Positions 1 through 9,147 of a stretch of 43,233 nt of DNA are shown piece after piece. Positions within the stretch are counted from its first letter, which is position 1. Each line of letters opens with the position of its first letter. A program made the translations under genes and the position numbers. Location of the stretch: positions 1-43,233 of the forward strand of contig KN805464.1 in the NCBI GenBank assembly GCA_000818945.1. The letters run 5' to 3'. The notes below the pieces were generated by a model. It saw only the letters and a list, made by a program, of their open reading frames with translations, did no database searches and had not been told where the DNA came from. The stretch comes from Schizochytrium sp. CCTCC M209059. Taxonomy: Eukaryota; Sar; Bigyra; Thraustochytrida; Thraustochytriidae.

Positions 1-204
1 GGCGGCCGGGCGTCCGGGCGTGCCGTCTGCGGCTGCGCCTGCGGGCCCGACGACTTCCGCGGCCGCGTCTGCGCTGTGTTCGCCCTCGCGAGCGTCGCGC
101 CCTTCGCGCGGGTCGGGATGCGCGTCAGAACGGAGTCTGTCTTGTCTGTGCCTGTGCACGAGATCCGACAAATCAATTTAGAGGGGAGCAGAGCGGTAAA
201 GCAA

Positions 205-215
205 GGGGGGGGGGG
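205..215. repeat. Homopolymer run of 11 G
   Basis: Eleven consecutive G residues lie just before the pentamer array. It is a low-complexity tract with no assigned function, and its length is prone to sequencing error. Confidence 0.9.
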
Positions 216-236
216 ACGACGTGAAGCCATGATGCG

Positions 237-469
237 AAGCAAAGCAAAGCAAAGCAAAGCAAAGCAAAGCAAAGCAAAGCAAAGCAAAGCAAAGCAAAGC
301 AAAGCAAAGCAAAGCAAAGCAAAGCAAAGCAAAGCAAAGCAAAGCAAAGCAAAGCAAAGCAAAGCAAAGCAAAGCAAAGCAAAGCAAAGCAAAGCAAAGC
401 AAAGCAAAGCAAAGCAAAGCAAAGCAAAGCAAAGCAAAGCAAAGCAAAGCAAAGCAAAGCAAAGCAAAG
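237..469. repeat. AAAGC pentanucleotide tandem array, about 46 copies
   Basis: A perfect tandem array of the 5-base unit AAAGC (GCTTT on the other strand) runs for about 233 bases with no visible interruption. Because five is not a multiple of three and the unit makes no stop in any phase, the array is open in several frames on both strands. The resulting repeat-peptide reading frames should not be taken as genes. The lack of mutations suggests a young or actively length-changing microsatellite. Confidence 0.97.
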
Positions 470-810
470 AGCGAAATGCAAAGCCAAAAAGTGAAGAAGG
501 CGCGATCAGGTCTTTTTTTCCTTGAGACGCTTGACAAGAAGAAATTGATGTCAGTTGCAATCTGCAATCTGGTTTGCTATCTTACCTATGATTTGCGTTT
601 TTTCTATTTCAAAGGCAAAGACGGGTTTTGCTTGCGATGCCCACTGTGCCGTCTTATGGCAAGGACTTTGAGGCATTCCCGCTTCGCTATTTCAGCTAAG
701 AAGGCGTGTCCCCTCATTTCTTGTGCATCCTCCAACAACCCCAGGTTGATGAGGATCCTTCTCAGATTCATGCAACAGCTGTATTGGTTTGAAAGTTTGA
801 AACAGTCATA
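470..810. other. Intergenic stretch, no gene recognised
   Basis: This lies between the AAAGC array and the stop codon of the minus-strand HNH-like gene, so it should hold that gene's 3' UTR. Short open frames exist but show no recognisable protein. Bases 1-204 on the other side of the array are GC-rich and open in one plus frame from the window edge, but nothing in them is recognisable either. Confidence 0.5.
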
Positions 811-2193
811 TTACCGCCGAGTTCGGGCGTCTTCCCAAATCGATCTTGTTTCCGCTGCTCTCCAATCGAGGTTTGAGTAGAACTGGTCTCGATCCAACAC
901 GTACACAAAGGTGAAAAAATCCACGAATCCATCCACCTTTTTCTCCGATCGTGTGCCCTCCTTCATCTGAAGGGAAATCAACTCACAGCCAAGGGGTTCG
1001 AACGCAGTGACTTTGACCCAAGCTCGCTCACGCACCCTCCCGAGGCTATCAGTCACAGTAGAGGTGTCCCCGTTTATGAATCCACGCGCGGACTCAATCA
1101 TGGCGCGAGGAAACCGGTAGCGCGCGTACCCGGGCTTGTTGCGTGCGCCGTGGAACAAGCGAATGAAGTTGGGCGACAGGACCAAGAGATTATTGTCGTT
1201 GTCGGCGATGCCTTTCACCTCCACTGCAGTCTTGTGAACTAGGTGCGCACAGTCCGCAGCTCCGCTTCGAATGCAGAGCGGGCGCTCAATCGACTGGAAC
1301 TTGGCCAAGTCTCCATCGTCTTCCGCAGCGGTGCACTCCGAGCTGTCGCTGTCGCTGTCGCCACAGCGCTCAGAGCCTGGCTCGTCATCCGAACGATAGT
1401 ACCACCAACAGATGTTCCGGATTCTGGCAACGTAAACGACCTCGACAGTACTCACCTCGATGTGTTTAGAAGAGAATCCGAGACAGGTTGGTAAGACTTC
1501 GTTGGAAAACACAGCTGCATCTCGATGGGTAAGAAAGACAATCTCGAAGACCAGGTCCTTGCCATCGTATCGAATGGCCGTCCTGTGCGGTGTAGCGTCA
1601 TCGTCAATTACCGCCGCAAACCCAGCGTTGTTGCCTGCCGCCGAGTACACGTAACGTCGCACGCCTTTGACACCTTGGACCCCAATCAAACGACCGTGAA
1701 TCATGAAACGCTTCAACTTGGTCTTTTTCGCCGTCATCTTTGCCACAATGTCCGATCGGCCTCCTTCTTTGTGCAAACTTTCACCGCGCTTGTTGCGCAG
1801 CGCATCTTCTTTGGCGCTGAGACGGTCGCGCTCCTTTTCGAGGGAATCCCAGTACCCTTTTGGGTCTTTGTACGCGCGCCTCATGTTAGGCGTCAGGGAA
1901 TCAAAGACACCGTCTGGGTCTTCCATCCATGCTTTTCGCATAATCTCTACATCATCGAGCCTTGCCTGCACGCCCTGTATCGCATCTCCGAGACGCCGAA
2001 CTTCTTCCTCTGTTGCGGCCAGCTTCGCAAGCTCGGCGGCCTTGTCTCCCTCATCTACGGTGGACAGGCGCGTGCGGCCATCACCTCCGCCGTCACCACC
2101 CTTGTTGTCTCCTCTGTTCCCACGGGAAATTGAAGCCATCCTTTGACCTCGCGCGGCTCTGCTGCGCTGCGCTGCTGCACTCCTGCGCGTCAC
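811..2193 (-). CDS. HNH-endonuclease-like protein, 460 aa
   Basis: This is an intact 460-residue reading frame of unknown function. The N-terminal 160 residues are charged and predicted helical or coiled-coil (for example DPKGYWDSLEKERDRLSAKE near 110-129), followed by a globular region. Around residues 307-349 the pattern is a Cys-containing strand, DCAHL (His317), DNDNN (Asn335) and SPNFIRLFHG (340-349). This resembles the Cys/AHI(V)/N-G-L-L-L-S-x-x-L-H-R-L-F-D layout of the HNH_2 fold, but the usual last His is replaced by Ile. An acidic, Ser/Asp-rich insert (about 268-294) precedes the domain. The start at 2193 gives the longest frame; Met19 (2139) is an alternative. It lies immediately downstream, on the same strand, of a decayed viral terminase fragment, so a viral or mobile origin is possible but unproven. 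The coding call is firm; the HNH assignment is tentative. Confidence 0.65.
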   Translation of the reverse strand: MTRRSAAAQRSRAARGQRMASISRGNRGDNKGGDGGGDGRTRLSTVDEGDKAAELAKLAATEEEVRRLGDAIQGVQARLDDVEIMRKAWMEDPDGVFDSLTPNMRRAYKDPKGYWDSLEKERDRLSAKEDALRNKRGESLHKEGGRSDIVAKMTAKKTKLKRFMIHGRLIGVQGVKGVRRYVYSAAGNNAGFAAVIDDDATPHRTAIRYDGKDLVFEIVFLTHRDAAVFSNEVLPTCLGFSSKHIEVSTVEVVYVARIRNICWWYYRSDDEPGSERCGDSDSDSSECTAAEDDGDLAKFQSIERPLCIRSGAADCAHLVHKTAVEVKGIADNDNNLLVLSPNFIRLFHGARNKPGYARYRFPRAMIESARGFINGDTSTVTDSLGRVRERAWVKVTAFEPLGCELISLQMKEGTRSEKKVDGFVDFFTFVYVLDRDQFYSNLDWRAAETRSIWEDARTRR

Positions 2194-2225
2194 AGAGAAG
2201 GCGGGCGTCGCGGCAACCTTCCCTC

Positions 2226-2245
2226 GTTGGTTGACGTTGGTTGAC
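2226..2245. repeat. Tandem duplication of GTTGGTTGAC
   Basis: Two perfect adjacent copies of a 10-base unit sit between the HNH-like gene start and the end of the terminase relic. It could mark the edge of the remnant or simply be local slippage. Confidence 0.7.
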
Positions 2246-2267
2246 TGTTTGCCACCTTACCTGTTAC

Positions 2268-2880
2268 CTATGAAAGTGCAAGTGCTCGTACTTGTAAAAG
2301 TAGCCACCATTGGCCACTCCAGTGCACGTCGAAAAGCAACGTCATACGAAGGTCAACCTTGTCTCCTCCAACCTTACCGGAGTAGAATTTATTGGGTTGA
2401 GCGGTCTCACTCAGCATTTCTCGGAACTCTTTCATTTGCTCGAGACAAGCGCTTCGGGTGATCGAGAGACGCATGTCATGGTGTCCGGGTTGGCGATGCG
2501 GACCGCACCATCCACTGCAAGCATCTTCATGTTGTGAGTGGTTCGGAAACCTGCGTAAATGCCGTCGTCGCGCTCATTCGTGACGACAAAGTAGCCGATG
2601 TTCTTTCTCCTCAAGTACTGTGGCCATGTGATCGCTTTTCCATGCCCACCCAGGTTGCTCTCAATGATGAAAACAGACATTGTGTTGCAGAAGCGGGTGC
2701 CCGAGCAGGGTAGATTTCACGTGCCCGATGATGAGGCTGTGGTTCCCCTCGGCAGTTTTGCAGGGAAATGATTCGAGGCCGACGATCAAGTGTATGCCGC
2801 CGCGGCGGATGACGCTCGTGATTGCAATTTTCACGGCAGAGTCGATCGGGTGGAAGACATAGTCGTAGGTCTCGCTCTGA
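2268..2880 (-). pseudogene. Decayed herpes/mirus-type terminase large-subunit nuclease domain
   Basis: Three minus-strand reading-frame pieces, in order and in different frames, match successive parts of a viral terminase nuclease domain. Piece A (about 2879-2661) carries GGIHLIVGLESF and a His-Pro-containing helix, like the GLE-x-F strand and helix after motif I in herpesvirus terminases. Piece B (about 2680-2432) carries FIIESNLGG, corresponding to the E-G-N acidic motif, then GFRTTH and VRIANPDTMTC. Piece C (2474-2268) carries LEQMKEFR and YSGKVGGDKVDLRMTLLF, like the closing YSGK...DDL...ALL motif with the last catalytic Asp. At least two frameshifts, no initiator and no ATPase half upstream mark it as a non-functional 3' remnant. 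A TAA just before piece A sits in CTAAC-CAG, so an intron there cannot be excluded. Family assignment is from remembered motif patterns, not a search. A mirusvirus-like source is inferred because such viruses are known from thraustochytrids. Confidence 0.68.
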
Positions 2881-2919
2881 TGTTAGCACGCGCTGCTTCG
2901 GGACATCACCGCATGGCAC

Positions 2920-4116
2920 AGTTCACGGCGATCCTCGTGAACGCAAGCTTCTTCCTATTTCCTCTGGGGCTTGGAGTCTCGAGTAGTCCGGCCCGGGGCC
3001 CGGCGCCGCGGAGGACATTCTGATAGGTCTCTTCTTGGGCCTTTTCATTTCATGGCCCCTCGCGCGCCTTTCTCTAAGCGGTCTATCCCACATAGACCAT
3101 TACGCGGCAGCTGACGCAATCGACGGTCTGTCTGTGGAGACTGTGGTGACAATTCAGAGTGTGCACCTTCTGGGGACCCCTTGGGGACCTCTGCTGCGGC
3201 GAGCTCGATCGATTCCGTGCCACTACGCTCTGCTCGTCCTGCCGGCGGCCCAGGGCGACAGCACGCGTTTCGTGCAGAGATGGCGGTTTAGAGGCTCTTG
3301 TTTTGCATGAGAGATGGCGAGGGTGTCGCGGGTATGCGGCGCGAAGAGCCCGGATTCGTGGCTACGCGAGCCCAATGTAAGCGTGGCGCGGCCCCGGATG
3401 AAACCGGAACTTCGCCCCACAGCTGCAGGCTGCTCTTCATTTCTTTCTTTTCTTCTTTCCTTTTCTTGCCGGAGGTCGTCCATCAATCTCTTGAGCCTGG
3501 GCTGGAAACTCAAGAATCCGCGGCGCCGAGGACCTGCGGCGGCCGAGCGTTGCTGCCGCCGCCCCACTCCGCGCTCCTCCTCTCGCGAAGACGCCGCGGA
3601 TTCTTGGGCTCTGATCGAGGCTGGGACGGTTTATGCTGTCTGTACCGTGGTTTGCGACTCAGGTCTCACACGTTTACTCCCTTCCGGACTACGCTTACTA
3701 CGCTCGTCGCGAAGACGATATCGACGGGGCCGCGCGAGTTTTCAGGATCATCATCCGCGCGATGACCCCGCCGATCGACGGCGCGCTCCGCCCTGTACCG
3801 CCTCGCGCTTCTGATCTGGAGCGAAAGCAGCCGCAGCTGCAGCCCTATGCCGGCCGTGGCCGTGGGACCTGACACGACAAGGCGTGGCTCGACGCGCGCC
3901 GGGGGGGGGGGGCCTCTGGCAATAGGCGAGGCAAGGCCTTGCTTGCTTGCAAGACTCGAGGGAAAGAGGCGGCGCCCATACTCCAGACCCGGAACTGGCC
4001 AGACCGCACGCGAGTCAGTCGAGCCGACGGACGCTCCTGGTGGACGTACAGCAGTAGCAGCAGCAAAAGGAGGAGAAGGAGGGAAAGAAGAGGCAGGCAA
4101 GGGGGATCTGTGAGAG
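2920..4116. other. Intergenic / 5' region of the ELO gene
   Basis: GC-rich DNA between the terminase relic and the elongase start. Frames here are long only because of base composition and resemble no protein. No ATPase (Walker A) part of the terminase was found. The plus-strand part close to 4116 should contain the ELO promoter and 5' UTR. Confidence 0.5.
3901..3912. repeat. Homopolymer run of 12 G in the presumed ELO 5' region
   Basis: Twelve consecutive G residues lie about 205 bases before the elongase start codon. This is a potential G-quadruplex component only if other G runs join it; none is obvious nearby. Confidence 0.9.
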
Positions 4117-5285
4117 ATGGCGTCTCACGCAGAGCCTGCGATGCCCGTGGAGCTGCCGGACCCAAAGAAGGTGACAGGAGCCGCGGGAATCACGGCTGCT
4201 GCACAAACGGAAAAGACGACCAAGCCACGCGGGGCCGGAAGGGCCATTGACAGAAGTGACGGCTTCTTTCGCACCTTTAACATCTGCGCGCTCTTTGGCG
4301 TGGCCTTCTACTACGCCTTCCAGAATGGGCCAAATGATAACGACGGCAAAATGGTCTTTAATCGGAGTCTCTTTTACGATACCATGGTCTCCGAGCCGGT
4401 CTACATGGGCATTCCCGCGTTGTATTTGATCGCGGTCTGGACGCTGAGCCGGTTTATGCGTGACAAGCCTCCAGCCACAGAGTTTTTGCGTAACCGCGTT
4501 CAGCCCATGTACAATCTCACGCAGATTGTGCTCTGCGCTTACATGAGCTGGGGTCTTTTCCCGACAGACCTGCGCAATCCTTTCGGTCTGAACAACAAGC
4601 GCGACGCCGACATCGAGTGGTTCGTCTTTGTTCACTTCCTCTCCAAGTACCTTGATTACGTCGACACCTTTGTCATGGTCTTTAAGAAGAGCTACAGGCA
4701 AATTTCGTTTCTACAGGTCTTCCATCACGCGACCATTGCCATGGTTTGGCCTTTTCTTCTAAGCCGAGGTTGGGGGTCCGGCACGGCTTCTTACGGCGCC
4801 TTTATCAATTCGGTGACGCACGTCATCATGTACTCTCATTACTTTGTTTCGAGCTTTGGCATCAACAACCCCTTCAAGAAGTGGATCACCACCTTTCAGC
4901 TTTCACAATTCGCAAGTTGCATCGGTAAGTTTGGTCTTTGCTTCTGCATTCAGTCGCTGTTTTCCCGTCCCGTTTCCTCGTCGTATTTCTAAGGGCGTGC
5001 TTGCAGACCCCAAAAGGAGAGTCTCGCAGAGAAGACTTGGCAATAATCTGACTTCGTTTCGTTCCCACGCGGGAAACTTACTCTTTGCTCGCTCGCTCGT
5101 TATCATTCAATACAGTTCATGCCTTGCTCGTGCTCTCCTACGAGACCGTGTACCCGATCGAGCTCTCGTACCTCCAGGTCGCCTATCACATTATCATGCT
5201 CTACCTTTTTGGATTCCAAATGCTTTGGGCTCCTCAATGGTGCACAGGTCCGATCCCAGGCGCCGAGAAATCCAAGAACGAGTAA
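4117..5285 (+). CDS. ELO-family PUFA elongase (two exons, 325 aa)
   Basis: This is the 3-ketoacyl-CoA synthase of the ER fatty-acid elongation cycle, condensing malonyl-CoA with an acyl-CoA. Exon 1 is 4117-4924 and exon 2 is 5116-5285. The intron 4925-5115 starts GTAAGT and ends TACAG, and joining it restores a clean frame of 326 codons including stop. ELO motifs are present: KYLDYVDTF near residues 177-185 (the K-x-x-E-x-x-D-T box with Asp for Glu), QVFHH at 200-204 (the H-x-x-H-H box with Gln first), and a TH-x-x-MY-x-HYF segment about residues 231-240. Several hydrophobic membrane spans and a terminal amphipathic segment fit the family. Q-x-x-HH is typical of PUFA-type ELOs of lower eukaryotes, so C18 or C20 PUFA elongation is likely; chain-length specificity cannot be read from sequence. 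Reading through the intron would give a false 291-residue product. Confidence 0.9.
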
Positions 5286-6420
5286 TAGCGAAAAAGTTCG
5301 CCCTGGGCTGCTCTGACATGCCCGTCCATCCGGTCTTTCCACCCACCCTGCCACAATGTTTGGCTGTTGCTCTTCATCGCTCCGCTTCTCGTCAGGCCCG
5401 TATTTCCCGCAGCCACACCCGTCCGTGCCCCTTCTCACTTCTAATACGCAATAATCTCCCTGGTGTGCCCGCTGGGGGTTCAACCGTCCTTGTTCTCCTT
5501 CTTGATTCCTTTTCCATTCCCTTCCCGTTAAAAAACTCGGCCATTTGCACAATTCTGACCGCTGCTGTTTTCTTCTCCTCGTCGTCCTCCGCGCCCAAAA
5601 GCCGCTTGGCGCGGACCCCCGTTCCGCCGTCTCCGTAGGAAGGAAAGAGTCCGCGCCGTTCGCCTCTTGGAATGTGAAGAATCTGATGGACGAAAAATTC
5701 TCCAGAGGGGCAGGCTAGGCGAGATCCATCAGTTCTTGTAAACGATGCTCACCTAAACAGATCGGGACAAAGATAGTTCGTCCCGATTCTAACTTATCGT
5801 ATATCCAATATTTCCGTTGGATGGCGTTAAGCAGACTGCTCGTTCAAGCCCAAACGAGCACTGATTGGAGGGGGTCGGTCCACTTCAACAGGCTTATAAG
5901 GTTTCTTGGCTGCTTTGATCTTCTTAAAAAATAAAGCGGCATCCGGAGAAGCGAGTTAACGCCTCGCAGCTGTTGTTGCTGCTGCTGGCAGTGGCGCGGA
6001 AGGCGAAGCTACCTCAATCCAAGGCAACAATAGGTTTGCAGAGTCTTCCTCCTTTTCGTGCGTCCGACGCGAGGTCGAGCGCGACAGCTTGAGCGCGCGC
6101 AGGCGCAAAGGCGTAGCGCGGTTGGAGAGGCGCATCCCCGCGCACTTGCACTTCTCCGATTCCCCTCGCTGCACCGTGTTGCGCTAGACAATAGGCCTCC
6201 GCAGACGCGAATCGGGAAAGCTCATCGAGGACTGTCTTCTATCTTCTCGAGCTGGGTTCGCGAGCACAACCACGAGGTGGCCGCGGCCGAAGGTGGCCTA
6301 CCACGAACGCGGCGAGGCACTGGCTCGAGGCCATCGCATCCTCGCTCGCGACGCAGGGTCGCCGCGAGCAGCAAGAGTGACGCATCACGGTACGCGAGTC
6401 CACGCGCGACTAAAAGCAAA
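5286..6420. other. Intergenic region, ELO 3' end to kinase 5' UTR
   Basis: This contains the presumed ELO 3' UTR, an AT-richer stretch around 5640-5950, and the promoter/5' UTR of the downstream kinase. An open frame runs upstream in phase with the kinase from 6058, but it starts without a good ATG context and its sequence is Arg-rich low complexity. I treat it as untranslated. Confidence 0.5.
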
Positions 6421-9147
6421 ATGGGCGGTGGCGCGTCAAAGAAATCGACGCCGAGCGAGGTGCCCCTCGATGAGCCATTCACGCCTGGCAGCGAACCGAT
6501 GTCCGCGCCTGCCGAGAACGACCATCGCGGCAGCGCAGAGACCAAGGGCGACTATGACGCGGCGCCGAGTAGCCGCAGCACCAAGGATGTCGAAGTCATG
6601 AACGAAGAGAAAACCAAAGACCTTGAAGTTCGAGCCAAAGCGGATGGTAAACCCCGTGCTCAAAGCGCAAACGTCACAGAGTCCAAGGACGATGACGGCT
6701 CCGGCACCTTGCAGATCGGGCAGCAAGTCATGGGCCGCGATGAGGAGAGCAAGCGATTCCGCGAAAAGAAAAAGGGCTTCACGGGTTTTCGCGCCGAGCT
6801 GGAGGGTGACGATCCGAACAGCGGCCTGCAGGCCAGTGGCATTCGCATCGAGAGCGAGCGCGCCAAGAGCGAGGAGGACAAGGAAAAGGCGCGAGAACGG
6901 CTCAGCGAATTTCCGCTCTTTGATCCCGAGCTGTACGATGACTTGTTCGAAGGCATGTCCGAGGCACGGTGTCCTGCGGGCAGGGATATCTTCATCAAGG
7001 ATGCCCCCTTCATGTACTTTGTCCTCCTCATTGAGGGTGAAATGCAACTTGACGACGAAAACGTCAATTTTGGCAACGAGCAAGCTCTCCTCGGTCCTGG
7101 ACTTTGTGTGGGGACTCTACGTGCAGTCACAGACTGCCGCCTCTGGGTGATCTCCCGCCTCCAGTACCAAAAGGTTACCGTGGAGGCTCTCAAGCGCAAG
7201 CTGGAGCGTGGTGGGTCACTGCTCGAAAATATCACCGAGATCCCAGGCCTTCGGGAGCTGCCACGTGAAACCCGCGAGGCCATTGCCGCGGCCCTCAAGC
7301 CCATCACATTTGTCAAGGGCGAGTACCTCATGCGCCAAGGCGAGCAGGGCCACACCATGTACTTCATCGAGGAGGGTGAAGTGATCATCACGCAGTCTAG
7401 CAACCGCCATACGAGCGTGCCGGCATCCTCGACGCCTGCGGCGCCAAATGTGGTGGCTCGCCGCACGCGAGGCGAATACATTGGCGAAGGCGCGCTCTTG
7501 GATGAAGGCAACGAAAGCGCTGGGGAGGCCTTTGGCGTCCGCAACGCCAGCGCCATCGCTGACTCCGATGTGGTCAAATGTCTCGCGCTCGGCCGAAACG
7601 AGTTCCAAGAATACATGGGCTCGCTCCGCGAGCTCTTTGAGCACAACCTGTGCTACCGCGTGCTGTCCAGTCTCGATCTCATGAAGGACCTCGACAGCTC
7701 GCAAATTGCGCTCATCGCTTCGACACTTGAAGAGGTCGAGTTTGCCCCCGGCGAATACGTCGTGCATCAGGGCGAAGAAGGTGACATCTTCTACATTGTC
7801 AAGGACGGCACACTCGAATGTACGCTCACCGAGGAAGGCCAAGACAAGGACGCCGAGCCGAAGCGCGTCGGTACGCTCATCAGCGGCGACTACTTCGGGG
7901 AGGGCGCCCTCTTGACCAACGCACCGAGGCGCTGCAATGTCTTTGCAGTTGGACCCGGAAGCACCAAAGTGTGGGGTCTCCGGCGATCAAACTTTGAGAA
8001 CTTTCTGTCAGAGGGACTCAAGCAAAAGCTTGGCGATACCTTTATGCATCGCAAGTCCGCAAAGGAGAACAAGAAGCACGTTGTGCCGTGGGACAAATTG
8101 CAAAAGATCCAGACCCTCGGCAGCGGGTCCTACGGAACCGTTGACTTGGTCCGCGACCGCGTCACGGGCGAGACGTACGCGCTCAAGCGCATTCGCAAGG
8201 CCACCGTTGTCGCCAAGAAGCAGCAGCGATTTATCAAAAATGAGCGCGAGCTCATGTCTGCCACGCATTCGCCGTTTCTCGTCAATCTGGTGTGCACCTA
8301 CAACAAGGGCGATTCCGTGTACATGCTCACAGAGGTTTGTCTGGGTGGAGAGCTGTACTCGCTCATGAAGGACACTGTCGACGCGCGTAACGCCGATCTT
8401 GACGACGACGACGACATCATCTGCGGTTGCTTTGAGCTCGAATCGCAGTGCCGCTTCTACACGGCGTGTATCGTTCTTGCTATCGAGTACATGCACTCGC
8501 AAGGCATAATTCATCGCGACATGAAGCCAGAGAACCTCTTGCTTACCGAGAATGGGTATTTGAAGCTGGCAGATTTTGGGTTCGCAAAAATGGTCCACGA
8601 CCAGCGTACTTATTCGCTTTGCGGTACACCCGAGTACACGGCGCCAGAAGTCTACAAACGAAGTGGGCACTCCAAGGGAGTCGACTGGTGGAGTCTTGGT
8701 GTGATCTTGTATGAAATGGCTTCCGGATTTTCGCCTTTTCATGTTGTGTCGCAGAATTCGTGGGACTGCTACATTGAGATTTCAAAGTACGAAAAGTACT
8801 ACCCGTCCATCCAGTTCCCTCCACTCTTCGGCCCGGAGTTGTGCTCGCTTCTGCTGCGACTCCTTTGCCCCTCTCCCAGCAAGCGCTACGGCACTCGAAA
8901 GTCGAATGCATCGCACGTCAAGGAGCACCCGTTTTTTGGTGTTACCGAAGAGTTCAAATTTGCGGTGGACTGGGAAAAGATTGAGAATCGCTCCTATAGC
9001 CTTGCAGAGCAGTTCCGTCCGCGTGTGCCCGAGTCGGGTCTCGATGCGAACAACTTTGACTCATGCGACGATCGTCATGAGGAGGATGAAAAGTTCGTCG
9101 ATGAGTCGATGATGGAGTCTGGAGGGACATGGTACAACGACTTTTAA
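6421..9147 (+). CDS. cGMP-dependent-type protein kinase (PKG), 908 aa, putatively myristoylated
   Basis: This is a Ser/Thr kinase of the AGC group controlled by cyclic nucleotide. I chose ATG 6421 because it begins MGGGASKK, a textbook N-myristoylation signal, and upstream in-frame sequence is low complexity. A charged linker is followed by three cyclic-nucleotide-binding folds. The first (about 181-250) is degenerate and lacks a phosphate-binding FGE...R cassette. The second (about 295-394) has YIGEGALL with an insertion. The third (about 439-527) has the canonical FGEGALLTNAPRR at 492-504. The kinase domain (about 557-830) has GSGSYG (567-572), Lys589, HRD (698-700), DFG (718-720) and CGTPEYTAPE. 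The C-terminus ends in an AGC-type tail with a terminal Phe. It resembles the membrane-anchored multi-cNBD PKGs of protists. cGMP rather than cAMP is inferred from architecture. It is convergent with the MBL-cNBD gene. Confidence 0.92.
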   Translation: MGGGASKKSTPSEVPLDEPFTPGSEPMSAPAENDHRGSAETKGDYDAAPSSRSTKDVEVMNEEKTKDLEVRAKADGKPRAQSANVTESKDDDGSGTLQIGQQVMGRDEESKRFREKKKGFTGFRAELEGDDPNSGLQASGIRIESERAKSEEDKEKARERLSEFPLFDPELYDDLFEGMSEARCPAGRDIFIKDAPFMYFVLLIEGEMQLDDENVNFGNEQALLGPGLCVGTLRAVTDCRLWVISRLQYQKVTVEALKRKLERGGSLLENITEIPGLRELPRETREAIAAALKPITFVKGEYLMRQGEQGHTMYFIEEGEVIITQSSNRHTSVPASSTPAAPNVVARRTRGEYIGEGALLDEGNESAGEAFGVRNASAIADSDVVKCLALGRNEFQEYMGSLRELFEHNLCYRVLSSLDLMKDLDSSQIALIASTLEEVEFAPGEYVVHQGEEGDIFYIVKDGTLECTLTEEGQDKDAEPKRVGTLISGDYFGEGALLTNAPRRCNVFAVGPGSTKVWGLRRSNFENFLSEGLKQKLGDTFMHRKSAKENKKHVVPWDKLQKIQTLGSGSYGTVDLVRDRVTGETYALKRIRKATVVAKKQQRFIKNERELMSATHSPFLVNLVCTYNKGDSVYMLTEVCLGGELYSLMKDTVDARNADLDDDDDIICGCFELESQCRFYTACIVLAIEYMHSQGIIHRDMKPENLLLTENGYLKLADFGFAKMVHDQRTYSLCGTPEYTAPEVYKRSGHSKGVDWWSLGVILYEMASGFSPFHVVSQNSWDCYIEISKYEKYYPSIQFPPLFGPELCSLLLRLLCPSPSKRYGTRKSNASHVKEHPFFGVTEEFKFAVDWEKIENRSYSLAEQFRPRVPESGLDANNFDSCDDRHEEDEKFVDESMMESGGTWYNDF

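Noticed and set aside
76..567. Long plus and minus frames across the AAAGC array
   Set aside because: They exist only because a 5-base repeat lacks stops in all phases; the peptides are pure repeats.
1525..2133. Plus-strand 202-residue frame opposite the HNH-like gene
   Set aside because: It is an antisense shadow of the better-supported minus-strand gene and resembles nothing.
3223..3872. Several Arg/Pro-rich frames upstream of the elongase
   Set aside because: Composition alone explains them; no domain, and they overlap on both strands.
4015..4701. Minus-strand 228-residue frame over the ELO gene
   Set aside because: Antisense shadow of ELO exon 1.
6058..6420. In-phase extension of the kinase upstream of ATG 6421
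   Set aside because: Low-complexity Arg-rich sequence; the MGGGASKK start is a strong acylation signal and fits the family.
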